The translations under genes were made by a program, and so were the position numbers. From Jejuia sp040720935 (GTDB taxonomy: Bacteria > Bacteroidota > Bacteroidia > Flavobacteriales > Flavobacteriaceae), in contig NZ_JBFDAE010000001.1 in assembly GCF_040720935.1 (NCBI RefSeq), positions 124,001 through 188,000 on the forward strand: DNA of 64,000 nt, given 5' to 3'. This document shows, in pieces, positions 34,884-42,594 of this stretch. The stretch's first letter is position 1; every line of letters begins with the position of its first letter. The notes under the pieces are model-generated. The model saw only the letters and a list, made by a program, of their open reading frames with translations. It was not told where the DNA came from and did no database searches.

Positions 34884-34961
34884 AAATAAAAAAAGGCGAA
34901 CAGATGTTCACCTTTTTTTGCCCCAAATCTACCATGAACTTAACCTACTTATGTTATGGTG
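34884..34961 (-). ncRNA. Candidate small RNA, copy 2
   Basis: Same element as at 34661-34731 with two substitutions and two extra bases in the A run. Substitutions fall in paired positions: the terminator stem pair becomes a U-G wobble on the minus-strand RNA (GGTGAAC with GTTCGCC), and the innermost pair of the first hairpin is lost. The hairpin-plus-U-tract end is retained. It may be transcribed as the 3' end of the purF message, since no promoter box is evident. Confidence 0.5.
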
Positions 34962-35075
34962 AGACTAATTTATATGTATTTAAGACAATCTGATTATTTA
35001 TTAGACGAAATACATATTTATCGGATAAAATACATTATTTACGGTTTAACCGTAGTATAATTATGAATTTGATAA

Positions 35076-36974
35076 TTAATAGGCGCGTTCATTATTACCT
35101 TCATAAAAATTAATGAATGCTCTGTTTACTACACGATTTCCTCCATCGGTTGGATAATTGCCAGTAAAATACCAATCTCCTAGGTGCTCCGGACAGGCTT
35201 TATGCAAGTTTTCTATTGATTGAAACAATATTTTTACCTCTGCATTAATAGAGTCATCGCTTAATAATTCTGATATTTTTAAAGAAATTTCATGAGCCGT
35301 AAACGGACTATAAATTTCCTTCACAAAATTTTGCACGTTTTTATCAGCGAAATCTTCTTGAGACTTACACTTATTATATACTTTCTCTACGGTGTTATAC
35401 ATGCCTCTATCTTTCAAAAGTGAAAGTGCAGCTCTAAACGCCACTAAATCTTCCAATCTTGCCATATCTATTCCATAACAATCCGGATAGCGAATTTGTG
35501 GTGCTGAGGAAACTACAACAATACGCTTAGGATTTAAACGATCCAGAATTTTGATAATACTCTTTTTTAGCGTTGTACCCCTTACGATACTATCGTCAAT
35601 AATTACCAGGTTATCCTCTGGTTTTATAACACCGTAGGTAACATCATATACATGGGCTACTAAATCGTCGCGACTACTATCTTCCGTAATAAAAGTTCTT
35701 AGCTTAACATCTTTAATGGCTATCTTTTCAACACGAATACGTTCTGATAAAATTTCGGTAACTTTTTCTGCTGAAATATTTCGGTCTCCGTTTAAGATCG
35801 TTGCAGTTTTCTTTTTGTTCAACTCAGATTCCGCAGTTTCTATCATTCCAAAAAACGATGTTTCCGCTGTATTTGGGATGTATGAAAATACTGAATTCTT
35901 TAGATCGTTATCAATGGCTTCTAACACTTTGGGCATCAATAATTTGCCTAGCATCTTTCGTTCTTTATAGATCTCGGCATCACTACCTCTAGAAAAATAA
36001 ATCCGCTCAAAAGAACAGGCTTTGCGTTCTAATGGTTCCAATATTTTTTTGATTTCAACCTTCCCAGATTTTTTAGTAATTATGGCTTGTCCTGGAGGAA
36101 GTTCTACAACATCCTCAAACTTCACATTAAAAACAGTTTGAATTACAGGGCGTTCAGAGGCTATAACAACTACTTCATCATCTTTGTAATAATAACAAGG
36201 TCTGATTCCTGCGGGATCACGCAACACAAAAGAATCTCCATGACCTATTAATCCAGCCATGGCATAACCTCCATCCCAGTTTTTAGCAGCACGCTTCAGT
36301 ATTTTAGATACTTTGAGTCGTTCAGCAATCAATGGTGATGCCTGTTGCTTGTTATAGCCTTCCTTTTTTAAGTCTTTATAGATTTTACTTACCGCATCGT
36401 CCAAGAAATGACCAATTTTTTCCATTACGGTAATAGTATCGGTATATTCTTTGGGATGCTGCCCTAAGTCAATCAGGTTTTTAAACAATTCCTTAACATT
36501 CGTCATGTTAAAGTTTCCTGCCATTATAAGGTTTCTGTGCATCCAGTTGTTTTGTCTTAAAAACGGATGTACACTTTCTACACTGTTTTTCCCAAAAGTA
36601 CCATAACGTACATGTCCTAAAAGGAGTTCGCCTATATAAGGTATGTTCTTCTTTTGCAATGCTACATCATCATTATATTCAGGATGCGCTTTTAATTCTT
36701 TGTTAACACGCTCATTTATTTGGTCAAAAATATCTTGGATGGGTTGTTGCGCTATAGATCTAACCCTACTTATATAACGTTCCCCGGGTTGTGTGTCTAG
36801 TTTTATGCTCGCAAAACCAGCCCCATCCTGCCCACGATTGTGTTGCTTTTCCATCATGAGGTACATTTTATTTACCCCATAAAAAGCAGTACCGTATTTT
36901 TCTTTGTAAAATTCAAGCGGTTTTAAAAGCCTAATTACTGCAATTCCACATTCGTGTTTTATAGCATCACTCAT
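35076..36974 (-). CDS. purF: Amidophosphoribosyltransferase, class II glutamine amidotransferase
   Basis: Protein of 632 residues catalysing the first step of purine synthesis (PRPP + glutamine to phosphoribosylamine). The catalytic Cys is Cys9 in HECGIAV, implying removal of an eight-residue propeptide. Typical glutaminase segments follow (HNRGQDGAG at 45-53, HVRYGTFGKNS). The PRPP-binding loop is IIDDSIVRGTT (458-468). At 632 residues it is longer than the E. coli enzyme (505), as in the long Bacteroidetes variant with insertions and a C-terminal extension. Bacteroidetes may also carry a shorter PurF elsewhere, so this could be the second paralogue. It lies alone, downstream of the PfkB gene. 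Confidence 0.87.
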   Translation of the reverse strand: MSDAIKHECGIAVIRLLKPLEFYKEKYGTAFYGVNKMYLMMEKQHNRGQDGAGFASIKLDTQPGERYISRVRSIAQQPIQDIFDQINERVNKELKAHPEYNDDVALQKKNIPYIGELLLGHVRYGTFGKNSVESVHPFLRQNNWMHRNLIMAGNFNMTNVKELFKNLIDLGQHPKEYTDTITVMEKIGHFLDDAVSKIYKDLKKEGYNKQQASPLIAERLKVSKILKRAAKNWDGGYAMAGLIGHGDSFVLRDPAGIRPCYYYKDDEVVVIASERPVIQTVFNVKFEDVVELPPGQAIITKKSGKVEIKKILEPLERKACSFERIYFSRGSDAEIYKERKMLGKLLMPKVLEAIDNDLKNSVFSYIPNTAETSFFGMIETAESELNKKKTATILNGDRNISAEKVTEILSERIRVEKIAIKDVKLRTFITEDSSRDDLVAHVYDVTYGVIKPEDNLVIIDDSIVRGTTLKKSIIKILDRLNPKRIVVVSSAPQIRYPDCYGIDMARLEDLVAFRAALSLLKDRGMYNTVEKVYNKCKSQEDFADKNVQNFVKEIYSPFTAHEISLKISELLSDDSINAEVKILFQSIENLHKACPEHLGDWYFTGNYPTDGGNRVVNRAFINFYEGNNERAY

Positions 36975-37068
36975 AGTTAAAATGTTTTCGCTTTACCCTT
37001 CAATTCACATTGGCTAATAAATGTATTCGTGAATCTCCGATGTCGCAGCATGAAAAAATTATGTTTTT

Positions 37069-37113
37069 AGATTCCCTCTCAATAACTCTCGGAATTCGTG
37101 GGAATGACAAAAA
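37069..37113 (-). repeat. Short GTCATTCCC-type intergenic repeat, reverse copy
   Basis: On the minus strand the block starts TTTTTGTCATTCCCACGAAT and ends GGGAATCT; ATTCCC/GGGAAT ends form an inverted pair (37071-37076 with 37100-37105). Related plus-strand copies are at 40224-40254 and 58276-58307. This resembles the common REP-like GTCATTCCC...GGGAATC repeat of many bacteria. Confidence 0.55.
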
Positions 37114-37123
37114 TATATTAATG

Positions 37124-37149
37124 AAAAACGCACTCTATTTTAGAGTGCG
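37124..37149 (-). terminator. Intrinsic terminator of the PfkB kinase gene
   Basis: On the minus strand CGCACTCTA (37149-37141), loop AAA and TAGAGTGCG (37137-37129) form a perfect 9-bp stem followed by five T residues. It begins five bases after the kinase stop codon. Confidence 0.85.
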
Positions 37150-37154
37150 AAAGT

Positions 37155-38081
37155 TTATGTTAATTCTATATCAAACTGTGTTAACTGTTTAAATCGCAAC
37201 AGTCGTTCTTCAACTTCGTTTTTCGTTAAATGCTGCATGCGTTCTGTTCCAAATTTTTCCACACAAAAAGACGCTAAGGTTGAACCATATATCACAGCGT
37301 TCTTCATATTTTCAAAAGATAAATCTTGAGTTTTTGCTAAATATCCAGCAAACCCTCCAGCAAAAGTATCTCCAGCTCCTGTTGGATCAAAAACTTCTTC
37401 TAAAGGTAACGCAGGCGCATAAAACACATTCTCATTATGAAACAATAGCGCACCATGCTCTCCTTTTTTAATCACCACATATTTTGGTCCCATGTCATGA
37501 ATTTTTCTGGCAGCAACTACCAAAGAGTATTCTCCGGTTAGCTGTCTAGCCTCTTCATCATTTATAGTAATCACGTCCACATGCTTTATCACGTTTAATA
37601 AATCATCCAGCGCACAGTCCATCCAAAAATTCATGGTGTCTAAAATTATCAATTTGGGTTTTTCTGTCATCTGGTCTAGAACACTAGATTGGACGATAGG
37701 ATGTAGGTTTCCTAACATCACAACATCGGCATCTGTATAATCTTTAGGAACAACAGGGTTGAAATCGGCAAGCGTATTAAGTTCCGTGATCAAAGTATCT
37801 CTGGAATTCATATCATTATGATAGCGTCCACTCCAGAAAAACGTCTTGCCATCTTTAACAATTTCAATACCAGAAATGTCTAGGTTTTTATTTGATAAAA
37901 GGTCTAAATATTCTTGTGGAAAATCGCCTCCAACAACAGATACTAGAGTTGTATCTACATTGAAATGAGAAGCTGAAAGCCCGATAAAAGTGGCTGCGCC
38001 ACCCAAAATTTTGTCGGTCTTACCAAAAGGGGTTTCAATAGCATCAAAAGCTACGGTGCCAACTACTACTAATTTGCTCAT
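37155..38081 (-). CDS. PfkB-family sugar or nucleoside kinase
   Basis: Ribokinase-like protein of 308 residues. PfkB signature 1 region is ILGGAATFIGLSASHF (25-40), and signature 2 is DPTGAGDTFAGGF (232-244) with the catalytic base Asp238. The family phosphorylates sugars or nucleosides with ATP; the substrate is not readable. Location next to purF is conserved in my memory of Flavobacteriaceae and hints at a link with ribose or nucleoside metabolism, but this is inference. It has its own promoter and terminator. Confidence 0.9.
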   Translation of the reverse strand: MSKLVVVGTVAFDAIETPFGKTDKILGGAATFIGLSASHFNVDTTLVSVVGGDFPQEYLDLLSNKNLDISGIEIVKDGKTFFWSGRYHNDMNSRDTLITELNTLADFNPVVPKDYTDADVVMLGNLHPIVQSSVLDQMTEKPKLIILDTMNFWMDCALDDLLNVIKHVDVITINDEEARQLTGEYSLVVAARKIHDMGPKYVVIKKGEHGALLFHNENVFYAPALPLEEVFDPTGAGDTFAGGFAGYLAKTQDLSFENMKNAVIYGSTLASFCVEKFGTERMQHLTKNEVEERLLRFKQLTQFDIELT

Positions 38082-38104
38082 AAAGAGAAGTCCTGAATTT
38101 TGTG

Positions 38105-38112
38105 CAAATATA
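38105..38112 (-). promoter_or_regulatory. Predicted -7 element of the PfkB kinase gene
   Basis: TATATTTG on the minus strand (38112-38105) matches TAnnTTTG and would give a leader of about 17 bases. No clear -33 TTTG was seen. Confidence 0.45.
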
Positions 38113-38165
38113 AGTCTTTTTTAACCATAATTGCCGGATTGAAACTTGAGAATATTGTCTGGAAT

Positions 38166-38963
38166 TTACTGAGAATTAAAATGCCTTAAAAACGAACTGG
38201 GATTATTTAAAAAAGATTTAGTAATTGAATAATGGTCTGTGTTTTCTAGCGTGGTAAGTATCATTCCGCTCTCGGTTATCTCATAGATTTTTGCTCCAGG
38301 ATAAGCCATGAGCATTGGCGAATGTGTTGCAACAATAAATTGGGAATCGTAATTTTGAAGGTGGCTGTTCAAAAAATAAATAAATGATAATTGTTTTGAA
38401 GGCGAAAGGGCAGCTTCTGGTTCATCCAATAGATAAATACCCCTAGAATTTATTTTTTGGTTCATAATATGAAGGTATGCTTCGCCATGGGAAAACGCAT
38501 TGAGCTCTTGTCCGAAGTTTTTACGCATATGATGTAACTGATGATTTGCATTGTCTTTCATTTGTTTTATAATGTGTGCCGGCACATTACCTTCTAAATC
38601 ATCATATGAATTTTGAAGTTGTGCATCAGATCTATTGACACTATTTAGATAATCTCCAAAATCTTCTGCCCTAAAGAAAAAGCCTGTGGGGCGTTCAATA
38701 TGCCATTCCAATTCTAAGTAAGGCAACAAGGTTTTTGCAGCTTCAAAACTACTTTTGTTATAACCCGATCCGTCCATATGCGGTAATTGCAATAAACAGG
38801 CAATACTTTCCAATAAGGTAGATTTTCCAGTTCCATTTTCGCCAACCAAAAAAGTTATTTGAGCATTAAAATCGATGTTTTTTGCGTGCTTTATAGCAGG
38901 AATATCGAATGGATAAGGGTGTGTTCTATTGGTGTTTATATTTAAGGTTGATAGGTATGGCAC
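38166..38963 (-). CDS. AAA-type ATPase of the ABC/SMC-like stand-alone class
   Basis: Soluble ATPase of 265 residues. Walker A is GENGTGKS (41-48), an ABC-type signature-like SHGEAYL lies at 158-164, Walker B is IYLLDEPEAAL (176-186), and the H-loop is VATHSP with His214. No transmembrane partner is adjacent, so it is not a transporter subunit; it resembles the predicted ATPase group COG3910. Function is unknown. Located 34 bases upstream of the toxin gene region but with no evident link. Confidence 0.85.
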   Translation of the reverse strand: MPYLSTLNINTNRTHPYPFDIPAIKHAKNIDFNAQITFLVGENGTGKSTLLESIACLLQLPHMDGSGYNKSSFEAAKTLLPYLELEWHIERPTGFFFRAEDFGDYLNSVNRSDAQLQNSYDDLEGNVPAHIIKQMKDNANHQLHHMRKNFGQELNAFSHGEAYLHIMNQKINSRGIYLLDEPEAALSPSKQLSFIYFLNSHLQNYDSQFIVATHSPMLMAYPGAKIYEITESGMILTTLENTDHYSITKSFLNNPSSFLRHFNSQ

Positions 38964-38997
38964 TTGATGTTCTTACTTTAAAGGAAATTAAAATGGT

Positions 38998-39276
38998 TTA
39001 TTTGTAATATTGTTTGTGATGCAGAATGTTAAAAACATGAATTATTTTACCCTCGATAATAAAATGAATACCATAAGGAAAAACCTTTAAATGAGCAATT
39101 CTGATATTCTTATATCTTATTTGATAATGCAGAGGATTGTCTTTAATACCATCTATCTTATTCCAAAATTCATGATGAAATCTGTCGGCTAAGTCGATAG
39201 AAACATCTTCATAATGTTTAATAACCTTATTAAATTCTATTAATGTGAGTGCTTCAAATTTTATAATGTAAGCCAT
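38998..39276 (-). CDS. ParE/RelE-superfamily toxin
   Basis: Ninety-two residues, the usual length for RelE/ParE toxins. Family features include an N-terminal AYIIKFEALTLIEFNKVIKHY, the central DNPLHYQIRYKNIRIAHLKVFPYGIHFII beta region with an Arg-rich strand, and the C-terminal HVFNILHHKQ. Toxins of this fold cleave ribosome-bound mRNA or poison gyrase; this one looks closer to the ParE branch. The start overlaps the antitoxin stop by one base, as is usual for such pairs. Confidence 0.85.
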   Translation of the reverse strand: MAYIIKFEALTLIEFNKVIKHYEDVSIDLADRFHHEFWNKIDGIKDNPLHYQIRYKNIRIAHLKVFPYGIHFIIEGKIIHVFNILHHKQYYK

Positions 39277-39524
39277 TATCTAGCTGTACGTTTACGAAAT
39301 TCTTCTTCACTTACATATTTCAATTCCCCTTTGCTGTGTTTGTCTAACATATCATCCATCATGGATTTATAGGCTTCAGACAATTCAAAACTATTGGCTT
39401 TATCTTTTAGAATATGTTCCATATAGTTTTTAAGTTTTCGGCCTTCTTTTTCAGCTTGAATTTTTAATAATTCTATGGTGTGACTATCTAAAGTAACTTC
39501 TTTACGTTTTTTATTTTCTATCAT
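39276..39524 (-). CDS. Antitoxin of the ParE/RelE-type pair
   Basis: Eighty-two residues. The N-terminal half (RKEVTLDSHTIELLKIQAEK EGRKLKNYMEHIL) looks like a ribbon-helix-helix DNA-binding domain; the acidic and basic C-terminal tail (SKGELKYVSEEEFRKRT) would wrap the toxin. It is encoded first, as expected, and its stop overlaps the toxin start. A perfect TATACGTATA palindrome lies 22-31 bases upstream of its ATG, a probable autoregulatory operator. Confidence 0.85.
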   Translation of the reverse strand: MIENKKRKEVTLDSHTIELLKIQAEKEGRKLKNYMEHILKDKANSFELSEAYKSMMDDMLDKHSKGELKYVSEEEFRKRTAR

Positions 39525-39545
39525 TTCCGTATTGTTTGCGATAAA

Positions 39546-39555
39546 TATACGTATA
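39546..39555. promoter_or_regulatory. Palindromic operator candidate of the toxin-antitoxin pair
   Basis: TATACGTATA is a perfect 10-bp palindrome, extended by A/T flanks (AAA... TTTA). It lies 22 bases upstream of the antitoxin ATG and 27 bases before the stop end of the RNase H gene, where a ribbon-helix-helix antitoxin would bind. Confidence 0.45.
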
Positions 39556-39581
39556 ATTTACGGATTAAGATTTCAGAGACA

Positions 39582-40223
39582 TCATTTCCGCCCAAAATCC
39601 GCAGGGATTTCTCCCCATGCCTTGGTTTCCCATTTTACAATTACCGTTGAATAACTATTGTTCTTTAACCAATCAACAGCACGATCAACTAAATCAAAAA
39701 CAGGTTTATTTTTATCATTCCGTTTTAATTTAGTGTTGCAGGTTTTTTTTCTAACCCAACTCATAGCGGTTCTAGAGTCTGTATATAATATTCTATCGCT
39801 ATTGTTTTTTTTAAGTAGCGCTAAACCATGTACTAAAGCTAGAAACTCCCCAATATTATTTGTACCTTCTTCAAAAGGGCCTTGTTTAAAGAGTTGTTTT
39901 TTGGTTTTGGTGTCAACACCGCGATATTCCATAATTCCTGGATTTCCGCTTGAGGCAGCATCCACGGAAATGGAATTGTAATTTGGTTGTCCTATTTTTT
40001 TAAGTTGTTCAGCAGATAATTCACTTTTAAAACCTTTGTTTTTTCCGACATAATCAAAATAATTACCTTTTAGAGCGGTTTTTGCAGCATCAAAAGTTGA
40101 AAATGATTTGTATTGCGCCCCTTGAAAATCTTTAATTTGGGCTTTACAGTCGTTCCAAGATTCGAAAACTCCTGTTTTGTGACCTTTCCAGACTGCGTAA
40201 TATTTCTTTTTCTTCTTACTCAT
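39582..40223 (-). CDS. Ribonuclease H with N-terminal viroplasmin-like hybrid-binding domain
   Basis: Protein of 213 residues. The N-terminal 45 residues (KYYAVWKGHKTGVFESWND, DFQGAQYKSF) are a caulimovirus viroplasmin/hybrid-binding domain. The C-terminal RNase H fold keeps the four acidic residues, seen in SVDAASSGNPG, NIGEFLALVHG, LYTDSRTAMSW and IPADFGRK. It should cut RNA in RNA:DNA hybrids. It lies upstream of the antitoxin gene on the same strand with 57 bases between. Confidence 0.92.
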   Translation of the reverse strand: MSKKKKKYYAVWKGHKTGVFESWNDCKAQIKDFQGAQYKSFSTFDAAKTALKGNYFDYVGKNKGFKSELSAEQLKKIGQPNYNSISVDAASSGNPGIMEYRGVDTKTKKQLFKQGPFEEGTNNIGEFLALVHGLALLKKNNSDRILYTDSRTAMSWVRKKTCNTKLKRNDKNKPVFDLVDRAVDWLKNNSYSTVIVKWETKAWGEIPADFGRK

Positions 40224-40254
40224 TTTGTCATTCCCGCATAGACGGAAATCTTTT
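40224..40254 (+). repeat. Short GTCATTCCC-type intergenic repeat, copy
   Basis: TTTGTCATTCCCGCATAGAC followed by GGAAATCTTTT. Ends ATTCCCG and CGGAAAT pair imperfectly. Begins at the RNase H start codon side. See also 37069-37113 and 58276-58307. Confidence 0.5.
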
Positions 40255-40277
40255 AAATTTAAGTTCTAATTTTTTTT

Positions 40278-40300
40278 TGACACGGATTTTTCACAGATTA
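40278..40300 (-). repeat. Short AATCTGTG-type intergenic repeat, copy 1
   Basis: On the minus strand it reads TAATCTGTGAAAAATCCGTG followed by TCA. A longer relative, with an extra internal unit, is at 62596-62626. I recall this as a common Bacteroidetes intergenic repeat. Confidence 0.5.
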
Positions 40301-40327
40301 AATAAAATAGATTTTGCTTTTTGGGTT

Positions 40328-40903
40328 TTATTTTTTTTGGGATTTTAAAACATTATCTACCACCTTCGGAAAATATTCCATCTCCAATTCATGGATTTTA
40401 GCCGCAACATCTTCAGCAGAATCATCAGGTTTTACGTCACATTTTGTCTGAAAAATAATAGCGCCTTCGTCATAATGTTCATTTACATAATGAATAGTGA
40501 TGCCAGTTTCGATTTCTTTATTTGCAACAACTGCTTCATGAACATGCATGCCGTACATCCCTTTTCCGCCATAATTTGGTAACAATGCAGGATGCACATT
40601 AATTACTTTATTAGGAAATGCATTCAAAATAAATTCTGGGAATTTCCACAGAAACCCCGCCAAAACAATCAAATCTGGCTTAGAGGCTTTTAAAATATTC
40701 AAGACATCATCGGTTTTAGAAAAGGCTATTCTATTGAAAGACAATGCGCTAACTTTAAGTTTTTTAGCGCGGTCTAAAACTTTGGCATGGGGATTGTTAG
40801 ATAATACCTGAATAACAGATGCATTATCGCTGTTGTGAAAAAACTCAATTAAATTTTCAGCATTAGTACCACTTCCGGACGCAAAAATTACAATACGTTT
40901 CAT
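40328..40903 (-). CDS. purN: Phosphoribosylglycinamide formyltransferase
   Basis: Enzyme of 191 residues using 10-formyltetrahydrofolate to formylate GAR in purine synthesis. The N-terminal GSGTNAENL (10-18) binds the phosphate. Catalytic residues are Asn102 and His104 in INVHPALLP and Asp145 in HYVNEHYDEG. GGKGMYGMHVHEAV is also typical. It is divergent from acpP with 187 bases between. PurN and acpP-fabF-rnc neighbour each other in other Flavobacteriaceae in my recollection. Confidence 0.95.
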   Translation of the reverse strand: MKRIVIFASGSGTNAENLIEFFHNSDNASVIQVLSNNPHAKVLDRAKKLKVSALSFNRIAFSKTDDVLNILKASKPDLIVLAGFLWKFPEFILNAFPNKVINVHPALLPNYGGKGMYGMHVHEAVVANKEIETGITIHYVNEHYDEGAIIFQTKCDVKPDDSAEDVAAKIHELEMEYFPKVVDNVLKSQKK

Positions 40904-41050
40904 TTTACAGACTATAGTGTTAAAGATTGTTCAAACAAAAAAAAGAATAATTATTAACAATTAGCAGGGAAAAAGTAAATACTTAAAAGTAATTTTAGTA
41001 AATTACAACCACATTTTTATCTTAAAAGTGTGTTTTAAAATAAAGTTTTT

Positions 41051-41058
41051 TATTTTTG
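41051..41058 (+). promoter_or_regulatory. Predicted -7 element of the acpP operon
   Basis: TATTTTTG fits TAnnTTTG and lies 32 bases upstream of the acpP ATG. A clear -33 element was not seen. Confidence 0.5.
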
Positions 41059-41090
41059 CCAACTAATTAAACATTTAAAATTAAAAGATT

Positions 41091-41324
41091 ATGTCAGACA
41101 TTGCATCAAGAGTAAAAGCGATTATCGTGGACAAGTTAGGAGTAGATGAAAACGAAGTTGTTACTGAAGCTAGCTTCACAAACGATTTAGGAGCCGACTC
41201 TTTAGATACTGTAGAATTAATTATGGAGTTCGAAAAAGAATTCGACATTCAAATACCAGACGACCAAGCTGAGAACATTGCTACAGTTGGTCAAGCTATT
41301 TCTTATATAGAAGAAGCTAAATAA
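41091..41324 (+). CDS. acpP: Acyl carrier protein, housekeeping
   Basis: Seventy-seven residues with the phosphopantetheine site Ser37 in GADSLDTVELIMEFE, near identical in style to AcpP across bacteria. It carries acyl intermediates of primary fatty acid synthesis. It precedes fabF by 12 bases, the standard acpP-fabF-rnc order. Compared with the pigment ACP at 3341-3583 it is closer to the canonical sequence (QIPDDQAENIATVGQA). Confidence 0.97.
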   Translation: MSDIASRVKAIIVDKLGVDENEVVTEASFTNDLGADSLDTVELIMEFEKEFDIQIPDDQAENIATVGQAISYIEEAK

Positions 41325-41336
41325 GCAAAACATTTT

Positions 41337-42587
41337 ATGGAACTAAAGCGAGTTGTAGTTACAGGACTAGGAGCTTTAACCCCAATTGGCAATACCTTAG
41401 GCGACTATTGGGATGGCTTAATTAGTGGGAAAAGTGGTGCTGCGCCCATTACATATTATGATACCGAAAAGTTTAAAACGAAGTTTGCTTGCGAACTGAA
41501 AAACTTTGACGCAACCGATTTTCTTGATAGAAAAGAGGCTCGGAAAATGGATAAGTTTGCACAATATGCAATGGTGGCTTCAGATGAAGCGATTGCTGAT
41601 GCTAAACTTAACGTTGACGAGGTAAACAAATTGCGGGTTGGTGTAATATGGGGAGCAGGTATTGGTGGATTGGAAACTTTTCAGCAAGAAGTATTAAACT
41701 TTGCTGAGGGCGATGGTACCCCAAGATTTAACCCTTTCTTTATTCCAAAAATGATTGCAGATATAGCACCTGCAAATATCTCCATAAAATATGGTTTTAT
41801 GGGACCTAATTATACAACGGTTTCGGCTTGTGCATCTTCTGCCAACGCTATGTTTGATGCTTTAAACATGATACGTTTAGGACATTGTGATGTAGTGGTT
41901 ACCGGCGGAAGTGAAGCAGCTGTAACTATTGCCGGAATGGGTGGTTTTAATGCGATGCATGCACTATCTACTAGAAACGAAAGTCCAGAAACAGCCTCTC
42001 GCCCTTTTGATGGCACAAGAGATGGTTTTGTTTTGGGCGAAGGTGCAGGAGCACTTGTTCTAGAAGAATATGAACACGCAAAAGCAAGAGGGGCAAAAAT
42101 TTATGCTGAAATAGCTGGAGGAGGATTATCTTCCGATGCTTATCACATGACTGCTCCACATCCCGAAGGTATCGGTGTAGTTGAAGTTATGAAAAACTGT
42201 TTAGAAAACGCAGGTTTAAAACCTGAGGATGTAGATCATATAAACACACACGGAACTTCAACACCATTGGGTGATGTTGCTGAGTTAAAGGCGATCTCTA
42301 AAGTTTTTGGAGATCATGCTAAAAACATTAATATTAATTCTACTAAATCAATGACAGGGCATCTTTTAGGTGCAGCTGGAGCTATAGAAGCTATTTCGGT
42401 GATATTGGCTATGGAGCACGGTATTGTACCGCCAACAATAAACCATACTACTGTAGATGAAAACATTGATCCAGAATTAAATTTAACGTTAAACAAGGCA
42501 CAGAAAAGAGATGTAAAGGTTGCAATGAGTAATACATTTGGATTTGGCGGACACAACGCCTGTGTAGTATTCAAAAAAATAGATTAA
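41337..42587 (+). CDS. fabF: 3-oxoacyl-ACP synthase II
   Basis: FabF of 416 residues elongating acyl-ACP in primary fatty acid synthesis. The triad is Cys165 in VSACASSANAM, His305 in NTHGTSTPLGD and His342 in KSMTGHLLGAAG. C-terminal NTFGFGGHNAC is complete. It lies between acpP and rnc. It serves as an internal control for the pigment ketosynthases in the first 5 kb, which share its motifs but differ around them. Confidence 0.97.
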   Translation: MELKRVVVTGLGALTPIGNTLGDYWDGLISGKSGAAPITYYDTEKFKTKFACELKNFDATDFLDRKEARKMDKFAQYAMVASDEAIADAKLNVDEVNKLRVGVIWGAGIGGLETFQQEVLNFAEGDGTPRFNPFFIPKMIADIAPANISIKYGFMGPNYTTVSACASSANAMFDALNMIRLGHCDVVVTGGSEAAVTIAGMGGFNAMHALSTRNESPETASRPFDGTRDGFVLGEGAGALVLEEYEHAKARGAKIYAEIAGGGLSSDAYHMTAPHPEGIGVVEVMKNCLENAGLKPEDVDHINTHGTSTPLGDVAELKAISKVFGDHAKNININSTKSMTGHLLGAAGAIEAISVILAMEHGIVPPTINHTTVDENIDPELNLTLNKAQKRDVKVAMSNTFGFGGHNACVVFKKID

Positions 42588-42594
42588 ATCCCGA

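Larger units (their letters stand above)
34501..35075. other. 575-base non-coding region with duplicated small-RNA element
   Basis: No credible gene is present. It holds two copies of a roughly 72-base element with hairpins (separate entries), 230 bases apart, and A/T-rich sequence between them. The purF stop lies at its right edge, and the minus-strand copy at 34884-34961 is about 115 bases downstream of that stop. Confidence 0.8.

Noticed and set aside
38166..39524. AAA ATPase plus toxin-antitoxin considered as an abortive infection system
   Set aside because: The ATPase is separated from the pair, has no nuclease partner, and the TA genes are complete as an ordinary two-gene module.
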